In this document: positions 61,508-64,000 of the stretch, in pieces | Layout of the letters: each line of letters begins with the position of its first letter | How positions within the stretch are numbered: the first letter of the stretch is position 1 | Source of the DNA: Flavobacteriales bacterium | GTDB lineage: Bacteria > Bacteroidota > Bacteroidia > Flavobacteriales > Flavobacteriaceae | Assembly (NCBI GenBank): GCA_011526365.1 | Contig: WTIO01000065.1 | Span: 1 to 64,000, forward strand | Direction of reading: 5' to 3' | Length of the DNA: 64,000 bases | Program-made: the position numbers and the translations under genes | Notes under the pieces: generated by a model | What the model was told of the DNA's origin: nothing | The model's database searches: none | Seen by the model: the letters and a program-made list of their open reading frames with translations, nothing else

Positions 61508-62692
61508 CGCAATAACCCCGGAACCCAGCAATTCATTTTCGCGGTACCAAGCGACAAACTGACCCGGCGTAATGGCACTTTGTGGCTGATCGAAAATGAC
61601 GTAAAGTCCGTCAGTGGTACGTTCTAAGGTCGCCGCCTGTAAGGGTTGGCGGTAGCGGATACGTGCCATTACAGTGGTCTGCTCCCCTATTTGAAGCTGT
61701 TGGTCCTCCCGCACCCAATGCAGTTGGTCCACAGCAACAAACAAGGCCTTGTGAAACAAGCCCGGATGCTGTGCCCCTTCCCCCACATAAATTATATTTT
61801 TTACTGTGTCGGTAGCGATCACAAATAATGGCGCTGCAGTCCCTCCTACCGCCAAACCCTTGCGCTGGCCTATGGTAAAATAGTGAGCGCCTTCATGGGT
61901 CCCCACAACAGTTCCTTCTTCGGGCTGGTACTGCTTTCGGGTGGCGAGTGCTTTCCACTGGGCTTCACCTGGTGTGTCATGAGGTTCCAGTTGGGGAACC
62001 TGTGCAACAGGAATACTAATAATAGGACCCTGTTTGGGTGCCAGTTGTTGCTTTAAAAAATCGGGCAGGCGAACCTTTCCAATAAAGCACAATCCTTGAG
62101 AGTCCTTTTTTTCGGCAGTTACCAAGGCCTGAGCAGCAGCAATTTTTCGCACCTCACTTTTTTGAAGGTAACCAATAGGAAACAGGGTTTTGGCCAATTG
62201 TTGTTGGGTCAGTTGACAAAGGAAATAGGACTGGTCCTTAGAAGCGTCCTGACCGCTTAAAAGCCGATATATGGGCTTGCCATCTTTAGTAATGGTATCC
62301 TTTTGGCAGTAATGCCCCGTGGCTACAAAGTCGGCCCCCAGGGAGAGGGCGATGTCCATAAACACCGAAAACTTAATCTCACGGTTGCAAAGCACATCAG
62401 GGTTTGGCGTGCGGCCTGCGGCATATTCCGCAAACATATAATCTACTATACGGGTTTTGTAAGTGTCGCTTAAATCCACCGTTTGAAAAGCAATCCCCAA
62501 TTTGTTGGCCACCAACATAGCGTCGTTACTGTCTTCCAACCAAGGGCATTCCGAAGAAATCGTAACCGATTCATCGTGCCAGTTTTTCATAAACAAGCCA
62601 ATGACTTCATAGCCTTGCTGTTGGAGTAAATAGGCTGCTACGCTGGAGTCTACCCCACCGGAAAGGCCCACTACGACACGCTTCTTTTTCAT
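61505..62692 (-). CDS. mnmA: tRNA-specific 2-thiouridylase MnmA
   Basis: The 395-residue enzyme begins with the PP-loop [17 protein letters not shown] near residue 6. Catalytic Cys residues lie in [12 protein letters not shown] and [16 protein letters not shown], and the target-binding [15 protein letters not shown] follows. It thiolates U34 of Lys, Glu and Gln tRNAs using sulfur relayed from a cysteine desulfurase. A TACCTTTG -7 box ends four bases before its ATG. The gene ends against the relic described at 61242. Confidence 0.97.
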   Translation of the reverse strand: MKKKRVVVGLSGGVDSSVAAYLLQQQGYEVIGLFMKNWHDESVTISSECPWLEDSNDAMLVANKLGIAFQTVDLSDTYKTRIVDYMFAEYAAGRTPNPDVLCNREIKFSVFMDIALSLGADFVATGHYCQKDTITKDGKPIYRLLSGQDASKDQSYFLCQLTQQQLAKTLFPIGYLQKSEVRKIAAAQALVTAEKKDSQGLCFIGKVRLPDFLKQQLAPKQGPIISIPVAQVPQLEPHDTPGEAQWKALATRKQYQPEEGTVVGTHEGAHYFTIGQRKGLAVGGTAAPLFVIATDTVKNIIYVGEGAQHPGLFHKALFVAVDQLHWVREDQQLQIGEQTTVMARIRYRQPLQAATLERTTDGLYVIFDQPQSAITPGQFVAWYRENELLGSGVIA

Positions 62693-62696
62693 ACTG

Positions 62697-62704
62697 CAAA
62701 GGTA
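62697..62704 (-). promoter_or_regulatory. -7 box of mnmA
   Basis: On the minus strand this reads TACCTTTG, a perfect TAnnTTTG, ending four bases before the mnmA ATG, so the transcript is predicted leaderless. Confidence 0.5.
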
Positions 62705-62731
62705 GGGGAAAAATTCCTTCTTAACAGGAGT

Positions 62732-64000
62732 TTAGCGGCGTCCCTGCGCGCGCTTTTGCTTTTCTGCTTCTTCCATCGCTTTTTGAAGGCGAGCAGAAAA
62801 TCCACCGGCTTTCTTTGGCTTTTTCTTGTTTTCTTCTATCTGCAGTAAAATCTTATCATCATCAATAATGTAGTTTTTAATCACTAGCATAAGGATAATG
62901 GTCAGCAAATTGGAAACAAAATAATACAAGCTCAATCCACTGGCGTAATTGTTAAAGAAGAATAACATCATCAGTGGCATCAAATACATGATCACTTTCA
63001 TGTTGGGCATGCCGGGTTGTTGGGGCATGCTTTGTTGCCCCGTGGTCATGCGGGTATAAAAGAAGATGGCTACAGAAGCCAATATGGGGAACAAACTGAT
63101 GTGGTCGCCATAAAAGGGAATGTTGAACGGCAAATCGACCACAGCGTCATAGGAAGATAAATCATCTGCCCATAAAAACGGCTTTTGGCGTAAACTGAAG
63201 GCTACTGGAAAAAAGGTAAACAAGGCAAAGAAAACTGGCATTTGCAATAATGCCGGTACACAACCCGACATGGGACTGGCCCCGGCACGGCTGTACAAAC
63301 TCATTACTTCTTGCTGCTTTTTTACAGCATCTTTGGCATACTTCTTATTGATTTCATCCACCTCGGGTCGCAAAATCTTCATTTTAATCTGAGACACATA
63401 CGATTTATACGTTACCGGTGACATGGCCAAACGCACTATAATAGTTAACACAATTACAGCGATACCATGGGGTAAAAACGAGGTAAGGAACGAAAAGAGG
63501 GGCAAAAATATAAAGCGGTTGATCCAACCGAAAATTCCCCAACCTAGCGGTACAGAGGATTCTAAATCCTGATTGTAGGATTTTAGGGTTTTATAATCTG
63601 TAGGGCCAAAATAAAATTGCAGGGCCGTTGTCAATTCGCTTCCACTAATTGCCAGGGGTACTGAAGTGGTGTAGCGCTTGGTAAAAGCTTCGTCTAGGGT
63701 TTCGTCGTCGGACAGGTCAACAGAAGTTAAGGTTACTGTATCCACAGGGTTTTGAAACAGGAGGATGGCACTAAAAAAATGTTGGCGGTAGGACACCCAA
63801 CGCACCTGATTTTCGGTTTCCTGGTCCTCCCCTGCGATGCTCAAATAATCGACCTTATCCTCACGGTGACCATAGGTGAGTTCGGTGTAGCGGTTTTCAT
63901 ACTCAATGCTTTTGGAATTGCGAAATGCATGGGTAGTCCATCTCAGAGTTGCAGGACGACTTGAATCTAAAAATGCGGCCATCCCTGCGGTGTCCATACT
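62732..64000 (-). CDS. yidC: Membrane protein insertase YidC, C-terminal part (5' end beyond the window)
   Basis: The visible part is at least 422 residues and the frame runs off the window end; full-length flavobacterial YidC has about 620-640. The first visible half is the large periplasmic beta domain. The insertase core follows with GWGIFGWINRFIFLPLFSFL, AVIVLTIIVRLAMSPVTYKS, SGCVPALLQMPVFFALFTFF and a late YLMPLMMLFFFNNYASGLSL. A basic C-terminal tail (RAQGRR) ends it. It inserts and folds inner-membrane proteins with or without SecYEG. Confidence 0.96.
   Translation of the reverse strand, partial: SMDTAGMAAFLDSSRPATLRWTTHAFRNSKSIEYENRYTELTYGHREDKVDYLSIAGEDQETENQVRWVSYRQHFFSAILLFQNPVDTVTLTSVDLSDDETLDEAFTKRYTTSVPLAISGSELTTALQFYFGPTDYKTLKSYNQDLESSVPLGWGIFGWINRFIFLPLFSFLTSFLPHGIAVIVLTIIVRLAMSPVTYKSYVSQIKMKILRPEVDEINKKYAKDAVKKQQEVMSLYSRAGASPMSGCVPALLQMPVFFALFTFFPVAFSLRQKPFLWADDLSSYDAVVDLPFNIPFYGDHISLFPILASVAIFFYTRMTTGQQSMPQQPGMPNMKVIMYLMPLMMLFFFNNYASGLSLYYFVSNLLTIILMLVIKNYIIDDDKILLQIEENKKKPKKAGGFSARLQKAMEEAEKQKRAQGRR

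Noticed and set aside
61415..61627. Short plus-strand open frame between lysA and mnmA
   Set aside because: More than half lies antisense to mnmA, there is no recognisable domain, and it is not in frame with the relic signal peptide.

Overview
The window looks like chromosomal DNA from a marine or freshwater member of the Flavobacteriaceae (Bacteroidota). The evidence is the gliding-motility lipoprotein GldI, the oversized LepB and YidC-type proteins, DUF5606, DUF5683, DUF3810, DUF349 and tandem DUF368 genes, and the very frequent TAnnTTTG -7 boxes just upstream of start codons. Gene density is very high, neighbours often overlap by 4-30 bases, and GTG/TTG starts are common. I see no insertion sequence, prophage, CRISPR array or rRNA operon. 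Most of the window is conserved housekeeping sequence rather than an accessory island.

Layout. 1-86: 3' end of tRNA-Pro(GGG) and its terminator. 212-7623: a copper/silver efflux unit (small Cys-rich protein, CusA-, CusC- and CusB-like proteins) closed by a terminator with the same stem as the tRNA terminator. 7635-16032: FAD oxidoreductase, glucose/sorbosone dehydrogenase-like lipoprotein with a c-type cytochrome, a DivIC/FtsB-like protein, then parA-parB-DUF5683-dapB-lepB-WbqC. 16009-22025 (minus): an operon reading TPR protein, ribH, small membrane protein, mutL, two rhomboids, EEP-family phosphoesterase. 22168-28157: recF, lipoprotein, DciA-like DUF721, ndk (minus), NrnA-like phosphoesterase, gldI, cyclophilin-FKBP fusion, DUF3810 metalloprotease. 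28208-32490: two secreted amidohydrolase-family proteins. 32533-46401: rRNA/tRNA methyltransferase, Rel/SpoT, Fur-family regulator, purA, OstA-like, aminotransferase, TPR protein, two DUF368 transporters, aroE, DUF349 protein. 46398-48604 (minus): ruvX-def-DUF5606-mazG. 48682-53008: dapD, Sua5-like, CCA-adding-like enzyme, ctaA, pRiA4b ORF-3-like protein. 53005-57931: an unrecognised kinase-like protein (minus), an ABC exporter pair, uvrB. 57935-64000: hsp20, sucC, lysA, a frameshifted gene relic, mnmA and the C-terminal two thirds of yidC.

Genes that work together: the efflux pump spans both membranes; dapB, dapD and lysA are three steps of the diaminopimelate/lysine pathway at separate sites; parA/parB segregate the chromosome; recF and the DciA-like protein serve replication and repair; OstA-like and DUF368 proteins serve envelope biogenesis; GldI and its neighbour are periplasmic foldases.

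The points most worth a second look are the 352-residue protein at 53005-54063, which carries an apparent kinase-fold signature; the DUF5606 gene, which has no ATG/GTG/TTG at its homologous start; MutL lacking the endonuclease motifs; a 5' relic of a SusC-like or carboxypeptidase-regulatory-domain gene broken at a run of nine G; degenerate amidohydrolase domains without their metal ligands; and a set of -7 boxes so close to start codons that the mRNAs should be leaderless. All family assignments are by eye from the translated sequence; no database search was run.
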